From contig CAZLDH010000002.1 of the NCBI GenBank assembly GCA_964558275.1, positions 1-47,493 on the forward strand: DNA of 47,493 bases. The letters run 5' to 3'. Of this stretch, positions 8,728-17,000 are shown in pieces; within the stretch, counting starts at the first letter, position 1; every line of letters starts with the position of its first letter. The notes below the pieces were generated by a model that worked only from the letters and a program-made list of their open reading frames with translations, was not told the DNA's origin and ran no database searches. Source of the DNA: FW021-bin31 sp964558275 (lineage in GTDB: Bacteria > Bacteroidota > Bacteroidia > Chitinophagales > Chitinophagaceae). Position numbers and translations under genes: made by a program.

Positions 8728-10191
8728 TTACAATTCTTTTCTTAATCGAGCCACAGGAATCTCTAATTGTTCTCTATATTTTGCTACTGTTCTTCTTGCA
8801 ATTTTATAGCCTTTATCTTTCAATTTCTTGGTAAGACGTTCATCGCTCAGTGGCTTTTTCTTGTTTTCGTCATCTACTATATCTTGCAATACTTTTTTTA
8901 CCTCTCTGGTAGAAACTTCTTCTCCACTTTCTTTAGTTAAAGATTCAGAAAAGAAATACTTTAATTTGTATATACCATATTCTGTTTGTACGTATTTGCT
9001 GTTAGCGACACGGGAGATTGTAGAGATATCTAAACCCGTACGATCGGCAATATCTTTCAGTATCATTGGTTTGAGTGAAGTTTCATCATTCGTCAGAAAA
9101 AACTCTTCCTGATAATTCATGATGGTTTCCATTGTGCTTAATAAGGTATGTTGGCGTTGCTTAATTGCATCAATGAACCATTTCGCCGCATCTATTTTTT
9201 GTTTAATAAACATGACAGCTTCTTTTTTCTGTCTGTCTTTTTTCTTACTCTCATCATAAGCTTTAAGCATTTCTTTGTAGCTTCCGGAAACGTGTAATTC
9301 CGGGGCATTCATGCTATTGAGTGTAAGGTTCAGGGCGCCATTTTTCATAATGATGAAAAAGTCGGGAACGACATAGCTTTTTGCTTTATTAACGCTGCCG
9401 TAATTACCTCCGGGACGCGGATTCAGTTTGATGATTTCATCTATTGCTTCTTTAAGTTCCTCACGGGAGATATTTAAAGATTTACAAATTTTTTGATAAT
9501 GTTTTTTGGAAAAAGCATCAAATTGGTTTTCCAGAATCTTTGTGGCTGCTTTTACTATTGGATCATCCTGGTCTTTTCTTCTAATTTGTATAAGCAGACA
9601 TTCCTGAAGATCTTTGGCACCAATTCCCGGAGGGTCAAATTCTTGTACTTTCTTGATAATTTCCTTTATTTCTTCAATACTGGCATTTACGTTACCAGTA
9701 AAAGCAAGATCATCAGAAATAGATTCGGGTGCTCTTCGTAAATATCCTGCATCATCCAAACTGCCAACAATCTGCCTTGCAATTTTCGTTTCTTTGGGCG
9801 TGAGTTGAAGTAGGGATAATTGGGTTTCCAGATGGTCGTGAAAAGTATTTTCTACCCGGATAGGGACGGTCTTTTCTTCCTCTTCTCCGGAATATTTTTC
9901 TCCTCTTACTTTATAGTCAGGAATTTCATCATCTCCCAAATAGTCAGAAAGGTCTAATTCATCTTGTTCTTCGTTTGTTGAATCTTCCTCTCTATTTTCA
10001 TTGTCATCTGCAAATTCATCTTCCTTTTCTTCTTCCTCTCCATAGTCCAGTGCCGGGTTGTCTTCAATCTCTTCTTTTACGCGCTCTTCCAAATTGGCAG
10101 TAGGCACCTGTAGCAGTTTCATTAGCTGAATCTGCTGAGGAGATAACTTTTGCAACATCTTTTGTTGCTGTGTTTGTCGCATTGCTGCCAT
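8728..10191 (-). CDS. rpoN: RNA polymerase sigma-54 factor
   Basis: A 487-residue sigma-54. Region I is the glutamine-rich QKLSPQQIQLMKLLQVP, followed by NPAL and a very acidic region II (about residues 45-110). The core-binding domain contains FDPPGIGAKDLQECLLIQ. The C-terminal RpoN box is present as ARRTVAKYREQL, contacting the -24 promoter element. Sigma-54 depends on AAA+ activators, none of which is encoded in this window. A -7-like box TACTTTTG on the minus strand lies at 10214-10221, between this gene and the divergent beta-barrel gene. Confidence 0.97.
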   Translation of the reverse strand: MAAMRQTQQQKMLQKLSPQQIQLMKLLQVPTANLEERVKEEIEDNPALDYGEEEEKEDEFADDNENREEDSTNEEQDELDLSDYLGDDEIPDYKVRGEKYSGEEEEKTVPIRVENTFHDHLETQLSLLQLTPKETKIARQIVGSLDDAGYLRRAPESISDDLAFTGNVNASIEEIKEIIKKVQEFDPPGIGAKDLQECLLIQIRRKDQDDPIVKAATKILENQFDAFSKKHYQKICKSLNISREELKEAIDEIIKLNPRPGGNYGSVNKAKSYVVPDFFIIMKNGALNLTLNSMNAPELHVSGSYKEMLKAYDESKKKDRQKKEAVMFIKQKIDAAKWFIDAIKQRQHTLLSTMETIMNYQEEFFLTNDETSLKPMILKDIADRTGLDISTISRVANSKYVQTEYGIYKLKYFFSESLTKESGEEVSTREVKKVLQDIVDDENKKKPLSDERLTKKLKDKGYKIARRTVAKYREQLEIPVARLRKEL

Positions 10192-10213
10192 GTCAACTCA
10201 TTTAATAGTTTTA

Positions 10214-10221
10214 CAAAAGTA
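10214..10221 (-). promoter_or_regulatory. -7 box upstream of rpoN
   Basis: On the minus strand this reads TACTTTTG, matching the Bacteroidota TAnnTTTG element. It is about 23 bases before the rpoN start codon. The -33 element is weak. Confidence 0.5.
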
Positions 10222-10275
10222 GGTAAATATTTAAGGACTTAAATTCACTACTGTGGATATTTATTTTGAAAATCC

Positions 10276-10283
10276 TATCTTTG
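10276..10283 (+). promoter_or_regulatory. -7 box upstream of the beta-barrel gene
   Basis: TATCTTTG is an exact match to the favoured Bacteroidota -7 box, 45 bases ahead of the ATG at 10328. The TTTG expected 19 bases upstream is poorly conserved. Together with 10214-10221 it forms a divergent promoter region. Confidence 0.55.
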
Positions 10284-10327
10284 ACCACTTAGAAATCATT
10301 CTTTTGTTCTAAAATACGATAATTATC

Positions 10328-11011
10328 ATGAAAAAAATAGTTCTATCTTTTTTCTTCCTTGCTTTTGTCTCTATGGGAGCACTGGCTCAGTCACCAAAAA
10401 CGGTGGTAATGAAACATTCTAAAGACTTCATTGTAGCTAGTTTTACTTATGATACCTGGACGGGAGCGCCAGATAGTATAAACACCGGAGGCTTCTCTCA
10501 TGGGATTAATATTGCGTTTACCTATGATATTGCACTTGGAGATGATTCTCATTTTAGTGTAGCTCCCGGACTTGGAATTAGTGCAAGTCATATGTCTTTT
10601 GATAATCAGAAAGCCGAAATATGGGGAGAAGGATCTGAATTAAATTTTAGTCCTGATACTGTAAATAAAAGTTTTAAACTCATTAATACTTATCTTGAAA
10701 TTCCTGTTGAATTGAGGTATCGAGCAATTAGTAATAATGCCAATAGTGGGTTTAAAGCTGCCATCGGATTGAAGTTTGGAGCGATGATTAATGCGCATTC
10801 GAAGGCAAAAAGATCCGTTTCCGGCTATAAGCAAACGGAAAAGGTAAAGAACAATAAATACTTTGAGAAATGGAGAGTAGCAGGGACTTTTAGAATTGGC
10901 TATGGTCATTTTGCAGCTTTTGCCAGTTATAGTTTAACCCCGTTGCTGAAACCCAATGCCGGCGCAAAAATAAGACCTTTGTCTATTGGCATTGCCGTGA
11001 GTGGGTTTTAA
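10328..11011 (+). CDS. Outer membrane beta-barrel protein (PorT-like)
   Basis: A 227-residue exported protein. The signal peptide is MKKIVLSFFFLAFVSMGALA with cleavage after ALA before QSP. The mature part is rich in alternating aromatic and glycine beta-strands (for example FKAAIGLKFGAMINAH) and ends in a strand with terminal Phe (IGIAVSGF), as expected for barrel assembly. This fits the PorT/outer membrane beta-barrel group of Bacteroidota. A type IX secretion role cannot be claimed, as no other por/gld genes are nearby. The upstream TATCTTTG box suggests its own transcript. Confidence 0.75.
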   Translation: MKKIVLSFFFLAFVSMGALAQSPKTVVMKHSKDFIVASFTYDTWTGAPDSINTGGFSHGINIAFTYDIALGDDSHFSVAPGLGISASHMSFDNQKAEIWGEGSELNFSPDTVNKSFKLINTYLEIPVELRYRAISNNANSGFKAAIGLKFGAMINAHSKAKRSVSGYKQTEKVKNNKYFEKWRVAGTFRIGYGHFAAFASYSLTPLLKPNAGAKIRPLSIGIAVSGF

Positions 11012-11055
11012 CCCTTCTGAAAGAAAGAAAATTACGAGAAATTTAAAGAACCGGC

Positions 11056-11085
11056 TTGTTATATTTTGCTGAAATGTTATCTTTG
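11056..11085 (+). promoter_or_regulatory. Promoter of the tRNA-Met array
   Basis: TTG at 11056-11058 and TATCTTTG at 11078-11085 are separated by 19 bases, the expected Bacteroidota -33/-7 spacing. Transcription would begin near 11092, just before the interrupted tRNA copy, and read on into the intact tRNA-Met. Confidence 0.65.
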
Positions 11086-11104
11086 CGCCCGAATTTGATT
11101 ATAT

Positions 11105-11162
11105 GGCGAGGTAGCTCAGTTGCCTGCCTGCCGGTAGGCAGGGTTAGAGCACAGGATTCATA
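11105..11162 (+). pseudogene. Broken tRNA-Met, 5' half with D-loop insertion
   Basis: This matches the intact tRNA-Met at 11197 from its first base (GGCGAGGTAGCTCAGTTG) through the anticodon (ATTCATA), then the match stops inside the anticodon loop. A 20-nt GC-rich palindrome interrupts the D-loop between GTTG and GTTAGAGC. The remainder of the molecule is missing here; a matching 3' half appears at 11339-11397. It cannot form a tRNA on its own. Confidence 0.85.
11123..11142 (+). repeat. Palindromic insert in tRNA D-loop
   Basis: CCTGCCTGCCGGTAGGCAGG is an almost perfect 20-nt inverted repeat (one symmetric mismatch pair). It is exactly what must be removed to restore the tRNA 5' half. It shares the CCTGCC/GGCAGG arms with the insert at 11348-11377 and looks like a small dispersed palindromic element. 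Confidence 0.8.
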
Positions 11163-11196
11163 TAAGGAAGAGAAGTGCATTATTTGAAATATTTTT

Positions 11197-11270
11197 GGCG
11201 AGGTAGCTCAGTTGGTTAGAGCGCAGGATTCATAACCCTGAGGTCTCGGGTTCAAATCCCGATCTCGCTA
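11197..11270 (+). tRNA. tRNA-Met (CAT)
   Basis: A 74-nt cloverleaf without encoded CCA. Acceptor GGCGAGG pairs with TCTCGCT (two G-U pairs), D-stem GCTC/GAGC, anticodon stem CAGGA/CCCTG with loop TTCATAA, variable AGGTC, T-stem TCGGG/CCCGA with loop TTCAAAT, discriminator A. The stems fit an elongator-type methionine tRNA. A hairpin terminator follows. The acceptor G-U pairs at both ends of the stem are slightly unusual but tolerable. Confidence 0.93.
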
Positions 11271-11279
11271 CTATATATA

Positions 11280-11306
11280 AATCCCGGTTTTGCCGGGATT
11301 TTATAT
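11280..11306 (+). terminator. Terminator after tRNA-Met
   Basis: An 8-bp perfect stem AATCCCGG (11280-11287) with CCGGGATT (11293-11300), five-base loop, followed by TTATATTTT. It lies 9 bases past the tRNA. Confidence 0.8.
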
Positions 11307-11338
11307 TTTACAGCCCTTTTACAAGTATTGGCGTTACA

Positions 11339-11397
11339 AGTCTCGGGCAAGCCTGCCGAAACTTTAGTGCAGGCAGGTTCAAATCCCGATCTCGCTA
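11339..11397 (+). pseudogene. Broken tRNA-Met, 3' half with T-arm insertion
   Basis: This matches the intact tRNA from the variable region (GTCTCGGG) to the 3' end (TTCAAATCCCGATCTCGCTA), interrupted by a 30-nt palindromic insert precisely between the T-stem 5' strand and the T-loop. It lacks any 5' half. Its break point complements the 5' half at 11105-11162: together they make an almost complete tRNA lacking only about six bases of the anticodon stem. A weaker GC-rich hairpin with T-run follows at about 11400-11427. Confidence 0.83.
11348..11377 (+). repeat. Palindromic insert in tRNA T-arm
   Basis: A 30-nt insert with stem GCCTGC / GCAGGC around an AT-rich centre (CGAAACTTTAGT), bounded by CAA on the left and AGG-type arms on the right. 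Removal restores the tRNA T-arm exactly. The arms resemble those of the D-loop insert at 11123-11142, but the centre differs, so this is probably a second subfamily. Confidence 0.78.
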
Positions 11398-11428
11398 CTA
11401 AGTCCCGGCAAAGTCGGGTCTTTTTTCG

Positions 11429-11554
11429 TTATATATTCAGAGAAAGAATCTCCAACCCGTCAATCGGTCCGAAATGTTTCTTATTTAAGGTGGCTATTGG
11501 CAGGTTATTGAGTAAGGCAGTGGCTACAATTAAAATATCAGGAACTTCTATCAC
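11429..11554 (-). pseudogene. PIN-domain (VapC-type) nuclease, C-terminal relic
   Basis: On the minus strand 41 codons end in TAA at 11429 and contain PDILIVATALLNNLPIATLN followed by KKHFGPIDGLEIL. This is the typical PIN-domain end: the D-x-LI-x-ATAL helix and the T-x-N-x-x-x-F turn with conserved residues. An in-frame stop lies directly upstream at 11555-11557, and no N-terminal half or VapB partner is visible, so only the tail of a toxin gene remains. PIN toxins cleave RNA; this fragment cannot. Confidence 0.7.
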
Positions 11555-11883
11555 TTAAAAGCTATTGAAAAATCTTTTGAGGCACTAAAAACTTACATCA
11601 ACAAGAAACAGCGGAAAATTTCACAAGCTGCCCAATTTATTAAAATAGAGGGGGCAATGAACGGATGGCACAAATCATTAAATTGTTGAATGATGATGCA
11701 GATCGAGCTCTTCAGGCGAAGGAATTAACACATCGTTTTCAGATTTTTGATTTTACCGTCAGAAAGGATTTAAAAGACCTTGAAAAATTAGGGTTTGTGG
11801 AAGCCATTCTAGTGAATAAACAAAAGAAAAATTACATAAAATCCAAACGATTTGATCAGCTTATTAAACAAAGCAAAAGATGA
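11555..11883 (+). pseudogene. Frameshifted relic with winged-helix-like C-terminus
   Basis: Two frames join into one plausible protein tail. Frame 2 from about 11555 reads KAIEKSFEALKTYINKKQRK then ISQAAQFIKIEGAMNGWH. Frame 1 continues from about 11665 as IIKLLNDDADRALQAKELTH then RFQIFDFTVRKDLKDLEKLG, with QAKELTHRF...TVRKDLKDLEKLGFV a helix-turn-helix in DeoR/Fic-C-terminal style. A one-base loss near 11665 explains the break. No start-containing N-terminal domain is visible. The best guess is the tail of a regulator or Fic-type protein; the family is not identified. Confidence 0.5.
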
Positions 11884-11911
11884 AAATCGAGAGAAATCAA
11901 TTTGCGCCGGT

Positions 11912-12076
11912 TCACCATTTTTCTATTTCCTTCTCTATTTGTTCAAAATGGATAAAATCACCTAGGTCTATTTCCTTCATAGCTTTCTCGATTGTGTATG
12001 CATGCAAAGAGGATGATTGGCTAAAAATGGAGTAGTCAGCCCCCAAAGGATTGACAATGGAAACGATATTATTACG
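11912..12076 (-). pseudogene. Unidentified gene relic, C-terminal part
   Basis: A minus-strand frame of 54 codons ends in TGA at 11912 and has a stop directly upstream at 12077-12079. It reads RNNIVSIVNPLGADYSIF, then SQSSSLHAYTIEKAMKEIDL, then GDFIHFEQIEKEIEKW. The composition and helix pattern look protein-like and the upstream stop suggests truncation. I do not recognise the family. It lies between the winged-helix relic and the second TA pair, in what appears to be a decayed accessory island. Confidence 0.35.
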
Positions 12077-12140
12077 CTAAATATTGTATAAGGTTATTTA
12101 AATTCATTATTTTTGTCTTAGAAACAATAATTTAGGACTG

Positions 12141-12392
12141 ATGTCAGCAAAGCTTGAAAAACAAATAAACCATTATCTATCAATGCTTAGTATCGAGCAG
12201 AAAGAAGAGTTATTGACAATGACTAAAGCTTTAGCGAGAAAATCAAAAGTGACGGAAAAAGGCTATAGTACTGATTTTCTTGCAGAATTAAAAAGGCGAA
12301 CTAAGTCTTTAGAAAATGGAACTGTCCAAGGAATCTCTTGGGAAGATGTGAAAAAACATACCCGTCATATGCATAATACAAATAATGCATGA
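12141..12392 (+). CDS. Antitoxin of second ParE-type pair
   Basis: An 83-residue charged helical protein. The C-terminal stretch FLAELKRRTKSLENGTVQGI followed by SWEDVKKHTR matches the addiction-module antitoxin pattern in which a GxxxSWEEV turn docks on a ParE-type toxin. Its stop codon overlaps the toxin start (ATGA at 12389-12392), so the two are translationally coupled. A TATTTTTG -7-like box lies at 12108-12115. It is not closely similar to the antitoxin at 2314-2556, so the two modules are independent. Confidence 0.8.
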   Translation: MSAKLEKQINHYLSMLSIEQKEELLTMTKALARKSKVTEKGYSTDFLAELKRRTKSLENGTVQGISWEDVKKHTRHMHNTNNA

Positions 12393-12688
12393 GTTTTTCT
12401 ATTATTTTTCATCCACTGTCAGAAGAAGAATTTATAGAAACTTTTTGGTGGTATGAAGACCAAAAGGAGGGATTAGGTGATTGTTTTGAAATGGAAGTAG
12501 ATACGCTCTTGAATAAGATTTCAAACAATCCTGAAATTTTTGGTTTTAGTGAGAAGCCATTCAGAGAAGCAAGTTTAAAAAAATATCCTTTTACTATTGT
12601 TTATAAGGTAAACAAATCTGAGCGGGAAATTTACATTTCTGCCATTTACCACAGCAGTCGAGATCATAGAGATAAATATAGAATATAA
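12389..12688 (+). CDS. RelE/ParE-family toxin of second pair
   Basis: A 99-residue ParE-type toxin. Features are the N-terminal strand SIIFHPLSEEEFIETFWWYE, the helix EMEVDTLLNKISNNPEIFGF, the FREASLKKYPFTIVYKV strand pair and the end ISAIYHSSRDHRDKYR. The I-x-A-x-x-H-x-x-R-x-x-x-x-W/Y ending is characteristic of ParE toxins. Target is probably DNA gyrase by family analogy. The gene overlaps its antitoxin by four bases and is the only apparently intact accessory unit in the zone downstream of the tRNA-Met array. Confidence 0.88.
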   Translation: MSFSIIFHPLSEEEFIETFWWYEDQKEGLGDCFEMEVDTLLNKISNNPEIFGFSEKPFREASLKKYPFTIVYKVNKSEREIYISAIYHSSRDHRDKYRI

Positions 12689-12951
12689 CGTTACTGTTAA
12701 AGCATTCAAGAAATATCTGATATCCTTTCTACTCTCGAAAACTCAATAGCAATTGCAATTCCGCCGGCTTAAAATATTGCCTATTCTGAAAAATCAATTA
12801 TTTTTAAAGGGGTTGAGATTACCGAAAAAGGTACAAAATATAGATTTGCCAAGAGCAGAATATCACAATATATAATTCTCCTGAAATTATAAAAAAAAGT
12901 TCCGACCCTGAAAAAATTTATCAAAAGGTCAAAATATCCTATCTTGGGAAT

Positions 12952-13362
12952 ATGATACAACAAGAAACCATTACTTTAAAACCGCGGGGAAGAGGTTTCC
13001 ATCTGATAACAGAAGAGATATTGACTGTGTTCCCCGAGCTTCCTGAAAAAGGATTGCTTCATCTCTTTATGCAACATACTTCTGCGGGATTAGCCATAAA
13101 TGAGAATGCTGATCCTACAGTAAGAACCGATTTTGAATCTATCTTTAATCATTTGGTTCCTGAAAATCAATCGTATTATCAGCATACTTTGGAAGGCCCG
13201 GATGATATGCCGGCACATGCAAAGAGTGTATTATGTGGTCATGAAATGACGATTCCTATCACGAACCATCAACTTAATATTGGTATCTGGCAAGGGATTT
13301 ACTACTGCGAGTTTAGAAATCAGCGGCATTATAGAAAAGTGGTGGTAACGGTTTATAGTTAG
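12952..13362 (+). CDS. yjbQ: YjbQ-family (UPF0047) protein
   Basis: A 136-residue single-domain protein. Conserved family motifs are visible: LHLFMQHTSAGLAINENADP (the HTSA and NE-x-D-P clusters), DDMPAHAKSVLCG, and the end GIWQGIYYCEFR. The family is often annotated as secondary thiamine-phosphate synthase because it can complement thiE mutants; the physiological reaction is not established. A TTTA-N19-TATCTTGG promoter-like pair ends only four bases before the ATG, suggesting a very short leader. Confidence 0.93.
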   Translation: MIQQETITLKPRGRGFHLITEEILTVFPELPEKGLLHLFMQHTSAGLAINENADPTVRTDFESIFNHLVPENQSYYQHTLEGPDDMPAHAKSVLCGHEMTIPITNHQLNIGIWQGIYYCEFRNQRHYRKVVVTVYS

Positions 13363-13408
13363 GGCGCTTAATGTATGGTAATCAAAGAGAAGATTAAACT
13401 ATATCGTA

Positions 13409-13891
13409 TTAATCTGTGTCTGTCTTTCCTTTGCCTTTTTCCTCTTCCCAAAACTTTTTGCAGCTGCAGTATTTACCAAAGATACAATCAGGAGCATAAC
13501 CGGTGCAGAAGTCAAATACTATAAATCCACTCTCCATAAGTGAAAAATCTTTTTCCAGAATTTGTACCATAAATTTATATTTTAATTTCCATGGCAATTC
13601 TTCAGGGAGATCAATGTCCGCGTTCCAGGTAAATAAAAGATGACTGAAAGCACGAAATACGACGATGATATCTTCTTCGGATAATTGCTCAGCCGGAGGG
13701 AATTCCTCTTTTTTGAGGCCACAAAATTCCCCAAAAGGGCGTTCCGGCAAATCTCCGCGAGCCCAGTTTTCTATTTGCTGTAGTTCTTCCTCTATTGTTT
13801 CCGGTTCAGGAATCTCCGGCGCCTCAACTAATTCTCTTTCAGCCTCTTTAATGTCTTCTAATAAATAGGGTATATATGGGTGCATAGGCAT
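13409..13891 (-). CDS. Conserved hypothetical protein with C-terminal Cys cluster
   Basis: A 160-residue, strongly acidic protein. The first half is Glu/Pro-rich (EAPEIPEPETIEEELQQIE). The second half contains FRAFSHLLFTWNADIDLPEE and ends in a cysteine cluster, CTGYAPDCIFGKYCSCKKFW, which could bind a metal. No signal peptide or membrane segment is seen. I do not recognise a characterised family. It is convergent with yjbQ and followed on the other side by sbcC with a 120-bp gap. Confidence 0.7.
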   Translation of the reverse strand: MPMHPYIPYLLEDIKEAERELVEAPEIPEPETIEEELQQIENWARGDLPERPFGEFCGLKKEEFPPAEQLSEEDIIVVFRAFSHLLFTWNADIDLPEELPWKLKYKFMVQILEKDFSLMESGFIVFDFCTGYAPDCIFGKYCSCKKFWEEEKGKGKTDTD

Positions 13892-14012
13892 TTAGGTTAG
13901 AAAAAAACTATTGATTACACTAATGTAGGCATAATATTTTCAAAATGATAAGGTTTCGTTAATTTTTTAAGAGAATCAGCCTCTTTTTTTGAAAAATATA
14001 GATTATTGAGGT

Positions 14013-17000
14013 TTAGTTAACATAAATCAGACTTCCCTTTTCCGGATCTTTTTCTACAAGAAGAGATTGAGGAATTCTGTCTTTTAAGGCTTCTACGTGG
14101 GAAATGATACCAACGATTTTATTTTCTCTATTTAGATGTAACAGCGTTTCAAAGATGATATTAATAGATTCTTCATCTTGTGTGCCAAAGCCTTCATCGA
14201 TAAAAAAGAATTTCTTTTCTGCTTTTGCCTGAGACTGCACGCTTTCTGCCAGCGCTAATGCCAGTGATAGGGAGACTTGGAAGGCTTGTCCTCCGGATAA
14301 GGTTTTCACACTTCTGCTTTTTCCTTCATTGAGGTAGTCAACAATTTCAAAGTCATTATCCTCATTAATCTGAAGGCTGAGTTGATTTCGTGTCATAGGA
14401 TGAAAACGAGCATTCGCCTGATTGCACAACTGACTGAGATATAATGAAGAAACATATTGCACAAAGCCGGAACCTTTAAACAAGTTAAACATGACTGCTA
14501 AATTTTCTGCCCGTTTCTGCTGCTTTTCATGCTCTTTTTGTAGTGCCTGTTTTTCCTGCCATTCTTTCTTCAATCGAATAAGCTCTTCTTTGCAGGCAAC
14601 TACGCGATCATTAACTTCTTGCAACTTTTGTTTGGAATCTTTCCATTTTTCCTCTTGCTGCTCATACCGGGATTGGCTGAAAGAGATTTCCTTTAGCTTT
14701 TTTTCTAATTCGGAAATACTGCTTTTTGTTTTTTCGTAATCAATTTTGAACTGCTCAATTTTCTTTCGTTCTGCTGCTATATCTGGGTTCTTTGATAATA
14801 TTTTTCGGACTTCGTTTATATTACTCACCGAGACTTCGTTTCGAATATTTTCATCAATCTGTTTACGTAAAATGTCTATTTCTTTTTCAAGACTTTCGAT
14901 TTGCTCATTTAGGCTGTCCGACTTTGTACTTTGTGCTGTAGTTTTATTCTCTAATTGATGAATTTGATGGGTAAGTTGCTGATGAGATTGCTCAATTCTT
15001 TCATTCTCCTGTTGTATTCTCTTTGACAAATGCGCCAATTCTTCTGCTCCTCTGTCGCTGTAATCCTCTACTTTGAGTCGCGTTAAATTGGATTTGTTGG
15101 TTTTTATCTGGGCTTGTTTGGCTTCTTCTTCTCTTTCAATTTTATTCAGTTCTTGCTTATATTTTTCAACTTTTCTTCGTGTGATGATTTCGGCTTCTCG
15201 ATCTTTATTCAGCTGCTTTTCTTTTATTTCTATTTGTTTTTCTAATTGATCGGCTTCTTCTTGTTTTGCTCTGAAAGCATCGGGATTTTCAGGATGAAAA
15301 CCTTCCCATTTGAAACCATCCCGCTGTTTATTTACTTTTTGTTCTATAGCGGAAACCTCCTCTTTTTCTTGCTTTAAGTCCTTTTCTAAGCTTGCTTTTA
15401 AATTCATTTTTGATTTAAATTCGGCTCGCTTTTCCTGAAGTTTAGCTTTTTGACCGGTGATATCTTTCAGGGAAATATTTATGGCTGACAGTTCATGAGA
15501 AACATCTTCCGCTTCGGCAATATTTGGATGATCCAAAGCACCACAGAGCGGACAGGCTTCGCCCGCTTTTAAATCATGAGCATGTTCGGATAATTTTTCC
15601 CGAACTTTGAGGCTTTCTTTCTTATCATTCAATCTTTCTTCTTGTTCATTCAGTTTTTCTGTTTCCTCTTTTATTTTTGCTTCAAAACTTTCGGGATGCA
15701 TTTGTCCGGCTTTCATTTTTTCTATAAGGGACTGAATATCGTTCTTTTTGCTATCGACTTTTTTCTTTTGGTTGTGAAGGTTTTCTTTGAGGTTATCATA
15801 ACGGCTATACCAATCCGCAAGCTCCCTTAGCTGTTTAGATGCCGGTTTTTGGGCTTTTAGGGTTGTGATTTCTTTTTCTAATTGTGTTATTTTGGAGGTG
15901 AGTTCAACATTCGTTTCTTCTACGGACTGCACCATCTCCCCTCCCTTTTTCTTGCGATTCTTTCCTTTTTCTATGGCATAGGAAAGGGCTGCAATTTGAG
16001 CAAGAAATCGAAGGTCTTCTGCTTCGGTCTTTTTTTGTGATAGTTGGTTAAAGTAGGATTCTATTTTTTGTAGTTCGTTTTGTTGCTGTTGTAGCTGCTT
16101 GGTTATTTTCTCTAATTCTTTTTGACATTCCTCCTGTTCTTCTTTTTTTCTTTGATGTGCTTTATTATTCTTTTTTAGTTCTATTAGCGGATGGTAAAAG
16201 GTTTTGTATATCCGTTCATAATCTTCGATATCTTTCTCTGTTTGGAGGATGCTGCCTCTTTGAATTTCTAGCTTTTCAAATTCGGCTTTTTGCTTCTGCA
16301 AAAAATCAAAGTCCTGTTTGAGATGTTTCAGCTGCTGAAACTTTTCTTCAATGAGATTATGCGTTTTACGACAACTGTCTAACGCTTTGGTTGCTTCTGA
16401 ATAATTTTTTTCCTTTTCTGTTATTTCTTCTTTTGTTACTTTATTGAAGGTTTGTAATTGCCCTTCTACCTGATCGAGTTTAGATTGATTTTCTTTTCTT
16501 AGCTCTGCTGCTTTGTATTGTAGGTCATATTGATGCAGGTTGAAAATATCTCGCATCATCTGTGTCCGTTCTTTGGGTTTGAGATCCAGGAACTCCCTGA
16601 ATTGTCCTTGAGGAATGATGATTGTTCGCTTAAAATGATGGTAATTCAAGCCTATAATCTTTTCTGCATCGGTGTGTTCCATTGGCTTCCACTCTCCTTT
16701 TACAGCATGATAAAAAACGGTTTTAGGAGAACGAATTTGGCCAAATTGTTTCGTGTTGCGTTTAAATTCACGGGTAACGCGATAGCGTTCATTTTCATGA
16801 TTGTAGAAATCAAAGGAAATATATGTTCGGTTTGATTTCAAATTCATCATGTTGTAAGTGCGTTTCCGAGAATTTAGTCGTTCAGTATCTCCATAAAGCG
16901 CATAGGAAATAGCTTCCAATATAGAAGATTTGCCGGAACCGGTGGCGCCGAATATGCCGAACAAGCCCGCGTCGGTGAGGGCTGAAAAATCGATAGTTTG

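Noticed and set aside
2039..12688. Idea that the two TA pairs are copies of one module
   Set aside because: Antitoxins and toxins differ in sequence, gene order orientation and overlap; only the broad family is shared.
12690..12950. Degenerate frame with IIFKGVEITEKGTKYRFAKS in the gap before yjbQ
   Set aside because: Interrupted by a stop and without a start. It may be another gene relic following the TA pair, but the family cannot be named, so it is not listed as a feature.
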